Shown: positions 18,133 to 27,671 of the stretch, piece by piece
Layout of the letters: each line of letters begins with the position of its first letter
Numbering within the stretch: position 1 is the first letter of the stretch
From: Planctomycetaceae bacterium
GTDB taxonomy: Bacteria; Planctomycetota; Planctomycetia; Pirellulales; Pirellulaceae
Length of the DNA: 64,000 nucleotides
Direction of reading: 5' to 3'
Assembly: GCA_024642205.1 (NCBI GenBank)
Contig: JAHEBQ010000004.1
Location: 62,001-126,000 of the forward strand
Notes under the pieces: generated by a model
What the model saw: the letters and a program-made list of their open reading frames with translations, nothing else
What the model was told of the DNA's origin: nothing
The model's database searches: none
Translations under genes and position numbers: made by a program

Positions 18133-18629
18133 CAGATTGATGTCGGCCAGTCGTGAGTGTGAGTTCTTGATAGCGGAAGCGTGCGTGATTATTGGTCTCG
18201 ACGTAGTTTACAACGAACTGCCGAATTCCAGTTTGGTGGAAGAAAGAACGAATATTGATCGGGGCCGACGGAAAGTAAATAGCCGGCCGGGAGAATTCGG
18301 GAATCGTGTAATTGGTACCCGTGGGTCGCCAGTGGCCCCACAAACCCGAAGCATCAGCTGTCCCGTCGAACTTCGTGCTTGATTTCGAATGAGGTGGTAT
18401 GGGCTTCTCTCACGAATTCAAGAACTTTGGCGGAAGTCCATGCTGTTCCATTGAGCCCACAGCCTCGGTCGGTCAGGCCGAATTCAGGCGAGTCCGACCG
18501 AAAAGTTCAGGCGAAGGTGAGGGATGCTGAATTGGTCCGGAGAGAAGCTCAGTTTTGGGGACCTGGACGCGAACAGGCAGAAGAAACCGCGGGCTTGAAT
18601 CGAAGGCCGGCAACCCCTACAAAAGGATC
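18133..18629. other. Intergenic region between the EamA permease and thyA
   Basis: About 500 bases separating divergent genes. Promoters for both are expected here. I see no convincing -35/-10 pair, RNA gene or conserved peptide. Short open frames in this stretch have arginine-rich, non-protein-like composition. Confidence 0.5.
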
Positions 18630-19424
18630 ATGCAACAGTATCTTCAATTGCTCGAACATATTCTCGAACAAGGCGTCGAGAAAACGGATCGCACTGGAAC
18701 CGGAACGATCAGCGTATTCGGATACCAGATGCGGTTTGACTTGCGAAGGTCGTTCCCGCTGGTGACGACCAAAAAGCTGCATTTCAAAAGTATCATCCAC
18801 GAATTACTGTGGTTTCTCAGTGGGGATACCAATGTACGCTACCTCCAGGACAACGGCGTCAAAATCTGGAATGAGTGGGCTGATGACAACGGCGAACTGG
18901 GACCGGTTTACGGATCCCAATGGCGATCGTGGCGGGGGGCCGACAACGAAACGGTTGATCAAATCTCGCACGTCGTCGAGCAGATCAAAACGAATCCCGA
19001 CTCGCGGCGGTTGGTCGTCAGTGCCTGGAATGTGGCCGAGATTCCCAAAATGAAACTGCCTCCCTGTCACGCGTTCTTTCAGTTCTATGTTGCCAATGGT
19101 GAGTTGTCCTGTCAGTTGTATCAGCGGAGCGCGGACGTGTTTTTGGGAGTCCCGTTTAACATCGGGTCCTACGCGGCACTGACGATGATGATGGCGCAAG
19201 TGACAGGCTTGAAGCCAGGTGATTTCGTCCACACGTTGGGAGACGCGCATCTTTATACCAATCACCTTGACCAGGTCTCACTACAACTGACTCGTGATCC
19301 CAAACCCTTGCCAACACTCGAACTAAACCCGGACGTCAAATCAATTTTTGAATTCCAGTTCGCAGACTTCACGCTCAGGAACTACGAGGCCCATCCGCAT
19401 ATTAAAGGTGCGGTTGCTGTTTAG
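18630..19424 (+). CDS. thyA: Thymidylate synthase
   Basis: 264 residues from the ATG at 18630, identical in length to E. coli ThyA. It converts dUMP and methylene-tetrahydrofolate to dTMP and dihydrofolate. The active-site cysteine is Cys146 in [10 protein letters not shown], the same number as in E. coli. Also visible are [19 protein letters not shown] (phosphate-binding Arg region), [35 protein letters not shown] and [10 protein letters not shown] close AAGGA precedes the start by two bases. The next gene is folA, 17 bases away, which regenerates tetrahydrofolate; the pair is an ordinary dTMP operon. Confidence 0.98.
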   Translation: MQQYLQLLEHILEQGVEKTDRTGTGTISVFGYQMRFDLRRSFPLVTTKKLHFKSIIHELLWFLSGDTNVRYLQDNGVKIWNEWADDNGELGPVYGSQWRSWRGADNETVDQISHVVEQIKTNPDSRRLVVSAWNVAEIPKMKLPPCHAFFQFYVANGELSCQLYQRSADVFLGVPFNIGSYAALTMMMAQVTGLKPGDFVHTLGDAHLYTNHLDQVSLQLTRDPKPLPTLELNPDVKSIFEFQFADFTLRNYEAHPHIKGAVAV

Positions 19425-19441
19425 CCGGCAACCTGGATTCG

Positions 19442-19969
19442 ATGAGCACTCTCCAGAAACTTTCGATGATTGTCGCGGCGTCGGAAAACAACGTGATCGG
19501 CATGAAAGGCGATATGCCTTGGCGGTTGTCCGAAGATCTGAAACGTTTCAAACGGTTAACGATGGGGCATCACATCATCATGGGCCGCAAAACGTTTGAT
19601 TCGATCGGCCGGTTGCTGCCCGGGCGGACGACGGTGATCGTAACCAGGCAAACGGAATTCGAGATCGAGGGTGCGAGGATCGCCCATTCAATCGAGGATG
19701 CGATTTCCATTTGTGGTCAGGATGATGCTCCCCTGGTTACCGGGGGAGCCGAGATTTACCGGTTGGCCCTTCCGTGGGTGTCCGAGATTCACCTGACACG
19801 GGTTCATACAATGCTGGAAGGCGATACGTTATTGCCTGAGATTGACTGGACCCGCTGGGAACTGGTTGATCGGTCTTGGCATGCCAGCGATGAGAAAAAC
19901 AGTTTCGATTATTCGTTTGAGACCCATCGCCGAATCGCGTCGCCGGGGGCGCAATCCTTCATTCGCTGA
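19442..19969 (+). CDS. folA: Dihydrofolate reductase
   Basis: 175 residues. SMIVAASENNVIGMKGDMPWRLSEDLKRFK is the characteristic N-terminus, with Asp24 at the substrate-protonating position. HIIMGRKTFDSIG binds NADPH and PLVTGGAEIYRLALP is the second cofactor segment. It reduces dihydrofolate produced by ThyA, whose gene ends 17 bases upstream. Normal length, no missing residues. The C-terminal dozen residues extend slightly past the family fold. Confidence 0.97.
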   Translation: MSTLQKLSMIVAASENNVIGMKGDMPWRLSEDLKRFKRLTMGHHIIMGRKTFDSIGRLLPGRTTVIVTRQTEFEIEGARIAHSIEDAISICGQDDAPLVTGGAEIYRLALPWVSEIHLTRVHTMLEGDTLLPEIDWTRWELVDRSWHASDEKNSFDYSFETHRRIASPGAQSFIR

Positions 19970-20019
19970 TTCGCGATCCGTTTCGATCAACCGGAGGCTC
20001 TGCCCCGACGAACTTGGAC

Positions 20020-20025
20020 TATAAT
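20020..20025 (+). promoter_or_regulatory. Possible -10 element of the sortilin-like gene
   Basis: A perfect TATAAT lies about 55 bases before the ATG at 20081. No good -35 is seen at the right spacing, so this is tentative. Confidence 0.4.
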
Positions 20026-20080
20026 GGTAGCTCCTGCCTGCTCTTGAAACTTGATACTGCACCCCGGTGGAAATCTAGCG

Positions 20081-23000
20081 ATGTTGAAATGCCTGTTGTT
20101 TGCTGTTTTTGTTTTCTTGGGAACGGGATTTCCGGGCGCGGCGCTTTCAGCGCAGGAAACTCCGACCGATCCACAACGGTCGTTGTTTGATTCGTTGTCA
20201 TTTCGATCAATTGGCCCCTATCGCGGTGGGCGTTCGGCCGCCGTTGCCGGTGTGCCCGGGAAACCGATGTTGTATTACATGGGAGCGGCTGGCGGCGGCG
20301 TTTGGAAAACGGAAGATGCCGGATCAAGTTGGGAAAACATCTCCGACGGTTTTTTTGGAGGATCCATTGGGGCCGTCGAAGTCGCGCCTTCCAACCCCAA
20401 CGTGATCTATGTCGGCGGTGGCGAAGTCACGGTTCGCGGCAACGTCTCACATGGCGACGGGATGTGGAAATCGGTGGACGCGGGAAAAACCTGGAAGAGT
20501 ATCGGGTTGAAGGATTCACGGAGAATTCCGCGGATCCGCATCCATCCCGAGAATCCGGACATCGTGTATGCAGCGGCCCTGGGACACCTGTACGGGCCCA
20601 GTCAGGAGCGTGGTGTATTCAAAAGTGTTGACGGTGGAGAGAACTGGAAAAAGGTTTTGTTCGTCAGCGAAGAAGCCGGTGCCGTGGACCTGGTCATCGA
20701 TCCTGGCAATCCGAACGTGCTTTATTCGGCAACGTGGAAAGTCCTGCGCACTCCGTACAGCCTGGAAAGTGGTGGCGACGGATCTGGTGTTTGGAAAAGC
20801 ATCGACGCCGGCGAGACCTGGACCGACATCACCCGCAACGAAGGGCTGCCTCAAGGAACCATCGGGATCTGCGGCATCACGGTTTCGCCCATCGATTCAA
20901 ATCGCGTTTGGGCGATAATCGAGGCTAAAGACGGAGGGCTGTTTCGCAGCGACAACGCGGGCGAGAGTTGGAAGCGGGTCAATGCCGAGAGAAAACTCCG
21001 CCAGCGGGCGTGGTACTACACACGAGTGTATGCTGGGCCAAACAGCGTTGACGAAGTGTATGTCTTGAATGTTCAGTTTTGGCGTTCGGGCGATGGAGGA
21101 AAATCGTTTGATTCAATCTCCACGCCACACGGCGATCATCATGATTTATGGATTGCTTCCAATGACCCCCAGCGGATGGCGATCGCAGATGACGGGGGAG
21201 TTCAGATTTCCTTTAACCGCGGACGGACCTGGTCAACTTATGAAAATCAGCCGACGGCGCAATTCTATCGGGTCACAACGGACCAACATTTCCCCTATCG
21301 GATTTATGGCGCGCAACAGGACAATTCGACCGTTCGAATTCTTAGCCGGACAGAAGGCAGAAGTATTGACGAACGCGACTGGGAGTCGACTGCTGGTGGT
21401 GAAAGCGGGTTCATCGCGCCCGATCCGCTCGATCCCGAAATCGTCTACGGTGGGTCCTATGGTGGATACCTGACGTGTGAGAATCATCGGACCAAAGAGG
21501 TTCGCAATATCCATGTCTGGCCGGATAACCCGATGGGGCACGGTGCCGGCGACGGCAAGTACCGGTTTCAGTGGAATTTTCCGATTTTCTTTTCGCGACA
21601 CGATCCAAAAGTACTATACACCGCTGGAAACGTTTTGTTCAAAACGACCAACGGCGGCGAAAACTGGAAACGCATCAGTGACGACTTGACGCGTAACGAT
21701 CCCAGGAAACTCGGTTCTTCGGGGGGGCCGATTACCAAAGATAATACCAGCGTGGAGTACTACTGCACGATTTTTGCAGCAGCTGAATCAGCAACAGAAC
21801 CGAATGTCATCTGGACGGGATCCGATGATGGGTTGATTCACGTCACGCGTGATGGCGGGAAAAGATGGGAGAATGTAACACCCCCGGAGTTGCCGGAGTG
21901 GTCGCAAATCAACTCGATTGAAGCTCATCCAACCCTGCCTGGAGGACTGTACGTGGCGGCAACGCGCTACAAGCTCGATGACTTCAAGCCCTATCTGTAC
22001 AAGACAGTCGACTACGGCAAGACGTGGACAGCGATTCATGAGGGTATCGATCGAAAGCATTTCACGCGTGTCGTACGAGCCGATCCGAACCGCGCAGGGT
22101 TGCTTTACGCAGGGACCGAATCGGGATTGTATATTTCGTTTGATGATGGTGCTGACTGGCGTTCGTTTCAATGTAATGTCCCTGTTGTTCCGATTACCGA
22201 TCTCGCGGTCAAAGACAACGACCTGATCGTCGCGACACAGGGTCGCTCGTTTTGGGTGCTGGATGATCTGACGGTCCTGCATCAGTGGAATGCCAAGTTG
22301 CTTGAACAGGACCTTCAATTTTTGGAGTCGCCCCCGACGTTTCGAATGCGCGGTGGCGGAAGTGCGACACCGGGGCGAACCTCGGGACAGAATGTGGCGG
22401 CAGGCGTGCCGATTCGATTCTTCCTGAAACAGAAACCCGGAAAGAAAACCAAAACGCGTTTGGAGATATTGGATGCGACGGGTGATGTTGTTCAGACTTT
22501 CAGCACGGACCCCGACAAGGAAAAAAAGGAACAGCCCCTGAATGTCAGTCCAGGTATCAATCAGGTTCGTTGGGACATGCGCTATCCCGGTGCTGAAACC
22601 TTTGAAGGAATGGTGCTGTGGGGTGGAGGCACAGGCGGTCCAACGGCCGTACCGGGAACTTATCAAGTAAGGCTGACACAAACCAGCTCCGGGGAAACCG
22701 CAAGTGAGGAAGACGGCGCCCAGGTGAACGCGAAGTCCGGAAATCAACGAACGGCAGTTTCTGACCCGACCAAAGAGAATGTCGTGTTGTCGGCGGAGTC
22801 CAGGTTTGAAATCAAGAAAGACCCACGGTCGTCGGCAACCCAGAAAGACTTGCAGGCTCAGTTTGACTTCCTGGTCGGCGTGAGGGACAAATTGTCCGAA
22901 GTTCACCTGGCAATCAAGCGAATCAGAGATATTCGAACACAGATGGAAGCGTTGCAAAAGCGACTCAACAAGAATCCGAAGCACAACAGGCTTGTCGAAA

Positions 23001-23308
23001 ATGCGAAAGAACTGGTCAATAAGCTGACCGTCGTCGAGGAGCGACTGTACCAGACGAAAAATGAAAGCCCACAGGATCCGCTCAACTTTCCAATCCAGCT
23101 CAATAACCGGCTTAGTGCTTTAGTGGGTGTTGTCAGCATGGGCGATAATCGACCGACCCGACAGTCCATTGAGGTTCGCGACGGGTTGTTGGCCGAGATT
23201 GATCAGTTGCTGGCTGAACAACAAGTGGTCGTCGCCAAAGGGCTGAAGGAATTCAACACGGCGGTTCGGGAGGCAAATATTCCAGCAATTTTCGTCGAGG
23301 CGCCTTGA
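20081..23308 (+). CDS. Secreted sortilin/BNR-type beta-propeller protein
   Basis: About 1075 residues from the ATG at 20081. The signal peptide is MLKCLLFAVFVFLGTGFPG followed by AALSAQ. Many BNR/Asp-box blades are visible: GVWKTEDAGSSWENI, GMWKSVDAGKTWKSI, GVFKSVDGGENWKKV, GLFRSDNAGESWKRV, VLFKTTNGGENWKRI and YLYKTVDYGKTWTAI. The pattern matches the VPS10/sortilin-type ten-blade propeller found in many planctomycetes. The C-terminal 300 residues (from about 750) include a beta-rich domain, then a helical segment with QMEALQKRLNK and NRLVENAKELVNKL. It is probably exported or periplasmic. No catalytic residues are recognised; such proteins are often misnamed glycosyl hydrolases. Confidence 0.85.
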   Translation: MLKCLLFAVFVFLGTGFPGAALSAQETPTDPQRSLFDSLSFRSIGPYRGGRSAAVAGVPGKPMLYYMGAAGGGVWKTEDAGSSWENISDGFFGGSIGAVEVAPSNPNVIYVGGGEVTVRGNVSHGDGMWKSVDAGKTWKSIGLKDSRRIPRIRIHPENPDIVYAAALGHLYGPSQERGVFKSVDGGENWKKVLFVSEEAGAVDLVIDPGNPNVLYSATWKVLRTPYSLESGGDGSGVWKSIDAGETWTDITRNEGLPQGTIGICGITVSPIDSNRVWAIIEAKDGGLFRSDNAGESWKRVNAERKLRQRAWYYTRVYAGPNSVDEVYVLNVQFWRSGDGGKSFDSISTPHGDHHDLWIASNDPQRMAIADDGGVQISFNRGRTWSTYENQPTAQFYRVTTDQHFPYRIYGAQQDNSTVRILSRTEGRSIDERDWESTAGGESGFIAPDPLDPEIVYGGSYGGYLTCENHRTKEVRNIHVWPDNPMGHGAGDGKYRFQWNFPIFFSRHDPKVLYTAGNVLFKTTNGGENWKRISDDLTRNDPRKLGSSGGPITKDNTSVEYYCTIFAAAESATEPNVIWTGSDDGLIHVTRDGGKRWENVTPPELPEWSQINSIEAHPTLPGGLYVAATRYKLDDFKPYLYKTVDYGKTWTAIHEGIDRKHFTRVVRADPNRAGLLYAGTESGLYISFDDGADWRSFQCNVPVVPITDLAVKDNDLIVATQGRSFWVLDDLTVLHQWNAKLLEQDLQFLESPPTFRMRGGGSATPGRTSGQNVAAGVPIRFFLKQKPGKKTKTRLEILDATGDVVQTFSTDPDKEKKEQPLNVSPGINQVRWDMRYPGAETFEGMVLWGGGTGGPTAVPGTYQVRLTQTSSGETASEEDGAQVNAKSGNQRTAVSDPTKENVVLSAESRFEIKKDPRSSATQKDLQAQFDFLVGVRDKLSEVHLAIKRIRDIRTQMEALQKRLNKNPKHNRLVENAKELVNKLTVVEERLYQTKNESPQDPLNFPIQLNNRLSALVGVVSMGDNRPTRQSIEVRDGLLAEIDQLLAEQQVVVAKGLKEFNTAVREANIPAIFVEAP

Positions 23309-23719
23309 ACTTGCCAGTCCGATCGCCCAGGGGAGACCGGCTGAGGTCGAGGGTCATAACAGCAATCGTATCCCTGGTCAAAAGCGGTTGTTGCGAGGAT
23401 TGGCGGGTCAAATCGGCTTGGCGAAAATTACTGTGGCGCGCGGCTCGTTCCACCGCCTGCCGACCTTTGTCCTGTAGTGGGACGACAGGTTGACCGCCGG
23501 CCACCGAGCTCCCCATTTCCGCTGAAATTGCAGAAATTGCTCTGGTTCTCCTGCGGCCAAAACCGCCCAGGTATGATAGGATTTGCGCATGTTCGGTGCC
23601 GGCCCTGGTGGCATTATTTCGGGATTTTCCTGCTCTGATGTGATTTGGATTTGTCCCAAATTATTGGCCACACTACAATGTGATCGAGCCGATAAGATGA
23701 GGGAATACTCATCGCCTCC
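23309..23719. other. Intergenic region upstream of hpf
   Basis: 411 bases. The distal part shows nothing recognisable. The last 70 bases hold a good sigma-70-like promoter, listed separately. A minus-strand open frame across 23408-23773 has no family character and overlaps hpf. Confidence 0.5.
23651..23679 (+). promoter_or_regulatory. Sigma-70-like promoter of hpf
   Basis: TTGTCC (23651-23656) and TACAAT (23674-23679) are separated by 17 bases, matching 4/6 and 5/6 consensus positions. It is 40 to 68 bases before the two candidate hpf starts. Confidence 0.55.
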
Positions 23720-24079
23720 ATGAATCAATTCAAAACGGGAGACAGGGTGGAAATTACAGTTACCGCCAGACACGGGCAGTTAAGCGACGAGATCCAGCAA
23801 ACGATGAAGGCGCGAGTTTCCAAACTCCCCAGATTTTTTGACCGAACGACCGCGATTCGGGTCCTCGCAGATTTGAAACATTCCGAAAGCCCCAAAGTCG
23901 AGATTATTGTATCGGCGGAAGAAGCGAATGATTTCTTTGCTTCCGATACAGGATCCAACGTGATGGTTGCTTTGGATAGCACGATCGCAAAAATTGAACA
24001 TCAGCTGAAGAAACACAAAGAGAAATTAATTAGCCATCGTAGTCGCGATCATAAGATTCCCGAGGAATCGGCCGAGTAA
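23720..24079 (+). CDS. hpf: Ribosome hibernation-promoting factor, short form
   Basis: 119 residues from the ATG at 23720. An alternative GTG at 23747 has GGGAGA just upstream and would begin VEITVTARHGQLSDEI, closer to the family start. The beta-alpha-beta-beta-beta-alpha fold is visible: EITVTARHGQLSDEIQQTM, then IRVLADLKHSESPKVEIIVS, SNVMVALDSTIAKIEHQL and a basic tail (KKHKEKLISHRSRDHK) that contacts rRNA. It dimerises or inactivates ribosomes in slow growth. It stands before ptsN and HPr, as in the E. coli rpoN-hpf-ptsN-npr order, but no rpoN is adjacent. Confidence 0.88.
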   Translation: MNQFKTGDRVEITVTARHGQLSDEIQQTMKARVSKLPRFFDRTTAIRVLADLKHSESPKVEIIVSAEEANDFFASDTGSNVMVALDSTIAKIEHQLKKHKEKLISHRSRDHKIPEESAE

Positions 24080-24138
24080 CGGCAGCAATTGTCTGGCACG
24101 ATCACAACTGCGTGGCATCAACATAAAAGGAACCATTT

Positions 24139-24615
24139 ATGAAGTTTTCTGATTTCGTGAAAACCGAGGCGATCAGGGCAGAGTTGGCCTCTTCTGACAA
24201 AGAAGGTGTCATCCGTGAACTGGTCAAGAGCCTGGTTGAATCAGGTCAGCTTGGTGCCGACGACCAGGAAGGTATCGTCCAGGCGATCTTGAAACGTGAA
24301 GAGTTGGGCAGTACGGGGATTGGCCGCGGCATTGCCGTTCCCCATACAAAACATCCCAGCGTTGAACAGCCGGTGGGAACGGTAGGTGTCAGCTCGGTGG
24401 GCGTCGATTTTCAAAGTCTCGACGGTGAGCAGGTTCAGCTGTTTTTCATGTTGATCTCTCCCCCGGACCAGCCGAATGATCATCTGCGGGCGTTGGAAAA
24501 TATTTCCAAACAGCTCCAGGATGAAACATTTTGCCGATTCCTCAAGCAGTCTCGGACCTCTGAGGATATCCAGCAGATTCTCGAAGAAGCTGATAACAAT
24601 CAGTTCGTTTCGTAG
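24139..24615 (+). CDS. ptsN: PTS EIIA-like regulatory protein (PtsN family)
   Basis: 158 residues of the fructose/nitrogen-type PTS EIIA domain. The phosphorylated histidine is His69 in GIGRGIAVPHTKHP. RALENISKQLQDETFCRFL matches the conserved C-terminal helix. A good AAGGAA lies seven bases before the ATG. Without transport domains it is a regulatory phosphocarrier, like E. coli EIIA-Ntr, which controls potassium uptake and stress genes. It follows hpf by 59 bases and precedes an HPr gene by 48 bases, so the three are probably cotranscribed. Confidence 0.92.
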   Translation: MKFSDFVKTEAIRAELASSDKEGVIRELVKSLVESGQLGADDQEGIVQAILKREELGSTGIGRGIAVPHTKHPSVEQPVGTVGVSSVGVDFQSLDGEQVQLFFMLISPPDQPNDHLRALENISKQLQDETFCRFLKQSRTSEDIQQILEEADNNQFVS

Positions 24616-24663
24616 AGTCGGTTTGCAAACTAGTGATTCAACCAAAAATGGTTCAACTTATTG

Positions 24664-24978
24664 ATGTCTGAGATGTCTGATCAGTTTCGATCAACGACGG
24701 TCACGATTAGCAATCCGCAAGGTCTCCATATGCGCCCTGCCTATTTGTTTGTTTCGACCGCCTCAAAATTCGAGAGCAAGATCGAAGTGGTGAAAGACGA
24801 TATTCGAATAGATGGCAAGAGTGTGCTTGATATTTTGACGCTTGGCGCAACCCAGGGAACCCAGGTTTCGGTAGAAGCGACCGGTGTCGACGCACAGCTT
24901 GCCATTTTGGCATTGGAGGAACTGGTGGTTTCCGGGTTTCCGGCCACCGTCGATTCGGGAGATGCGAGTCCCGGCTAA
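24664..24978 (+). CDS. HPr-type phosphocarrier protein
   Basis: 104 residues from the ATG at 24664. GLHMRPA holds the active-site His22, and GKSVLDILTLGA holds Ser53 at the position of the regulatory Ser46. The remaining fold (GTQVSVEATGVDAQLAILALEELVVS) is standard. It would accept phosphate from an EI protein and pass it to the EIIA protein encoded just upstream. No EI or HPr kinase gene lies in the window. It has no obvious Shine-Dalgarno, so it may depend on upstream translation. It could equally be called NPr. Confidence 0.9.
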   Translation: MSEMSDQFRSTTVTISNPQGLHMRPAYLFVSTASKFESKIEVVKDDIRIDGKSVLDILTLGATQGTQVSVEATGVDAQLAILALEELVVSGFPATVDSGDASPG

Positions 24979-25666
24979 TATGGGGACTCCGCGTGTTCGT
25001 GCAGGAATCCTGCCGGCCGGCGAATCTGAGTTGAGCTGAAACAGGAATTGAATCGCGTTTGCAGAAACCTGAAAAGGCGAGCAAATTCGATGGTGTTAGG
25101 TTACTTGAATATTCGATCCGCACTCACGGGCAATCGTCCCGCGTGGTTGCCTGGATTGCGCCCTCAACCAAACCGGATGGCGTTGCAATCTGTCTTGCCC
25201 GTTTTCAATCGCGGACTTGTGTTTGAGCTCCACCCAGCGCCTGTCTCGCGGGCGATTCGGTGGGTCGGACGTCGTCCTCAGACGCGGAGGCAAGGCTGGT
25301 CGCTCCAGGGCCTTGCCGTTGGATTGGGACAGTTGATTTCGGGGTCGCGTCGTTGTCAATCTGCTTCGTCGATGCCTGCCCAGTTACAGCCATTATGTGA
25401 TCGGAACGCTTGGGTTGCCTCAAAACCCCCAAAAGAAAATCACCGGCTAAATTTTCGTTGTTTGGCTCCGCAGGTCGGAGTCCATGAACCACTTACCCAG
25501 ATCCCGGATTATCCCATGTTGGATCGCCGCGCTTTGGACCATCGCGTGCGAAGTTTTTCCGCGCAAAATCTGCCTGATCAAGGCAGTCAAGAAAATCACA
25601 ACCACATGCGTCGATTGTTTCGAGCTGTCACCAGCCCAGTCGGCCGCCAGAAAAGAATGAACCAAA
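24979..25666 (+). other. Long structured leader or intergenic region before RNase E/G
   Basis: 688 bases without a convincing gene. Strong stem-loops are visible: GGCAAGG at 25289-25295 pairs with CCTTGCC at 25311-25317, with inner CTGG/CCAG pairing. A bulged stem forms from ACCCA at 25232-25236 and TGGGT at 25261-25265, with a GCGCC/GGCG step. GCAGGAATCCTGC at 25001-25013 is palindromic. A 231-codon open frame here (25048-25743) is arginine-rich and runs into the RNase gene, so it is probably spurious. In E. coli the rne leader mediates autoregulation; a similar role is possible. Confidence 0.45.
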
Positions 25667-27271
25667 ATGAAAAAAACAATGTTAATCAATGCATCGCAGT
25701 CCGAAGAGAACCGGATCGCGATCATCGAAGACGATCGGCTTGAAGAACTGTATGTTGAAAGGGAAAGTCAGGAAAATTTCGTCGGCAACGTCTACAAGGG
25801 AAAAATCGTCAATCTTGAACCGAGCATCCAGGCGGTATTTGTTGATTTTGGTGTTGGCCGAAACGGATTCCTCCATATCAGCGATGTCGAGCCAAGCTAT
25901 TTCAAACAAGGCGGGTATGACCCTGTCGAGATGATGCGGAAAGAGAAGGAAGCGGCCGCGCTCGCCGCCGCCAACGGCCGGGGCAGGCGTCAGCCGACGC
26001 ATGGTGGCTTTCGTCCTCGTGTGAAACCGCCGATCCAGGAGATTTTCAAACGCGGCGACGAAGTTCTCGTTCAAGTCATCAAAGAAGGAATTGGCAACAA
26101 GGGACCGACGCTGTCGACCTACATCAGTATTCCGGGGCGGTATCTGGTCCTCATGCCGGCGTTGGGACGGATCGGTGTCTCGCGCAAGATCGAAGACGAA
26201 GAGGAGCGACGGCGCCTCAAGGAATATCTCTACGATCTCAAGCCTCCCAAGGGACTGGGTTTTATCGTTCGAACCGCCGGCGCTGGCCGTTCTCGTCGCG
26301 AGCTGTCGCGCGACCTGGCGTACCTGCTCAGGTTGTGGAAAGTGATTTCCAAACGCGTGGTCAAACTGCCTGCGCCGATCGATATCTACGAAGAAAGCGA
26401 TATGATCATTCGGACGATTCGTGACATCCTGACGTCCGATATCGACACGATCATGATCGATAGCCAGGAAGCGTATGAGCGGGCCAGAGAATTCCTGAAA
26501 CTTGTAATGCCCCGCCATTCCAGCAAGCTGCAGCTGTACACCGGGAAGGACCCGCTGTTTCACCAGTACAGAGTCGAGCAGGAAATTGCCAAAATTCACG
26601 CCCGCGAAGTTCCCTTGCCCGAAGGGGGTTCGATCGTGATCGACCAGACCGAAGCCCTGGTTGCAATTGACGTCAATAGTGGAAGTTTTCGCACAGATGA
26701 TTCGGCGGAAGAATCCGCCTATCGGCTTAATATTGCGGCCGCAAAGGAAATCTCTCGCCAGCTGCGACTGCGTGACCTCGGTGGCGTGATCGTCAATGAC
26801 TTCATCGATATGCGACGTGACAAGCACCGCCGTGGCGTCGAACGGGCGTTGCGCGATTCGATGAAGCGTGATCGGGCCCGAACCAAGATTCTCCGGATCA
26901 GCCCGTTTGGCCTGGTCGAAATGACTCGACAGCGAATCAAACCGGGTTTAAAGCGAAGCCTGTACAAGGAATGCCCCTGTTGTACCGGTCGCGGTAACGT
27001 CAAGACCGAAGAAAGCATGGCGCTGGACGTGCTCCGGATGTTGATGTTGGCGACGGAGAATAAATCCTTGTCCAGCATTTCGGTCCGGGTCAACGAGAAG
27101 GTAGCTTCGTATCTGAATAACCAAAAGCGAAAAGAACTCGCCGAACTGGAAGGCCGCGGAACGCTTAGCATCCGTGTCCTGGGTAGCGAGACCGTGTTTC
27201 CAGAGCATCTGGACCTGGAGTGCCGCGATGCCGAGGGTCGCGCCGTAGTGGTTCCCGTTTTGACGGTTTGA
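25667..27271 (+). CDS. rng: Ribonuclease E/G family endoribonuclease
   Basis: 534 residues, so RNase G-length without the long RNase E scaffold tail. The N-terminus MKKTMLINASQSEENRIAI matches the family. The S1 domain includes NFVGNVYKGKI, VFVDFGVGRNGFLHISD, and resumes at ILVQVIKEG-type residues after an insert of about 40 residues rich in Gly and Arg (NGRGRRQPTHGGFRPR). The DNase I-like catalytic core has Asp335 (AIDVNSGS) and Asp378 (IVNDFIDM). The Zn-link is CPCCTGRG (Cys436, Cys438, Cys439). It cleaves single-stranded RNA, processing rRNA and mRNA. The long leader suggests post-transcriptional control. Confidence 0.95.
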   Translation: MKKTMLINASQSEENRIAIIEDDRLEELYVERESQENFVGNVYKGKIVNLEPSIQAVFVDFGVGRNGFLHISDVEPSYFKQGGYDPVEMMRKEKEAAALAAANGRGRRQPTHGGFRPRVKPPIQEIFKRGDEVLVQVIKEGIGNKGPTLSTYISIPGRYLVLMPALGRIGVSRKIEDEEERRRLKEYLYDLKPPKGLGFIVRTAGAGRSRRELSRDLAYLLRLWKVISKRVVKLPAPIDIYEESDMIIRTIRDILTSDIDTIMIDSQEAYERAREFLKLVMPRHSSKLQLYTGKDPLFHQYRVEQEIAKIHAREVPLPEGGSIVIDQTEALVAIDVNSGSFRTDDSAEESAYRLNIAAAKEISRQLRLRDLGGVIVNDFIDMRRDKHRRGVERALRDSMKRDRARTKILRISPFGLVEMTRQRIKPGLKRSLYKECPCCTGRGNVKTEESMALDVLRMLMLATENKSLSSISVRVNEKVASYLNNQKRKELAELEGRGTLSIRVLGSETVFPEHLDLECRDAEGRAVVVPVLTV

Positions 27272-27671
27272 AGTCGGGAGCTGCAGAAGCCCGAGGAGAC
27301 GCGAAAGCTATCAGCCCCTGGGGCGCGTTTGCGTCGATGCGAACAGGGCGCATGTTCGACGTCATCGTCGTATGTCCAGGCTTGCCAGAGGAGTGCCGCT
27401 GGCTGGTTGCTCTGCGCGGTTTAATTCCGGCGAATCCGATCCGAAGTGAATCGTGAACGCCAGGCAGCCGGCTCACGGCGATCTGTCGGATTGAGGATGA
27501 TGGAACGGCCCGAGGCAACCAAGCTGGCCATTTTCCAGAGAAGCCCGAACCGGCTCCAGTGCGGGACGGGGGTTGAACTGCGATTCACGGGGAGCGCATG
27601 AAAAAGGCGTCATTCCCGGGAAACGACGCCTTCGTAATATCCAGGTTTCAACCGACGGTGGATTGACGGAA
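27272..27671. other. Intergenic region between convergent genes
   Basis: About 400 bases between the end of the RNase gene and the end of the RTX-like gene. Apart from the minus-strand terminator at 27601-27632, I see nothing that looks like a gene or a site. Confidence 0.5.
27601..27632 (-). terminator. Rho-independent terminator of the RTX-like gene
   Basis: On the minus strand AAGGCGTC and GACGCCTT form an eight-base stem around a GTTTCCCGGGAAT loop, followed by a run of T (27605-27601). It lies 40 to 70 bases after the stop of the minus-strand gene. Confidence 0.75.

Noticed and set aside
23408-23773. Minus-strand frame upstream of hpf
   Set aside because: Overlaps hpf and its promoter; no recognisable protein features.
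25048-25743. 231-codon frame before the RNase gene
   Set aside because: Arginine-rich composition, no family similarity, and it overlaps the RNase start in another frame.
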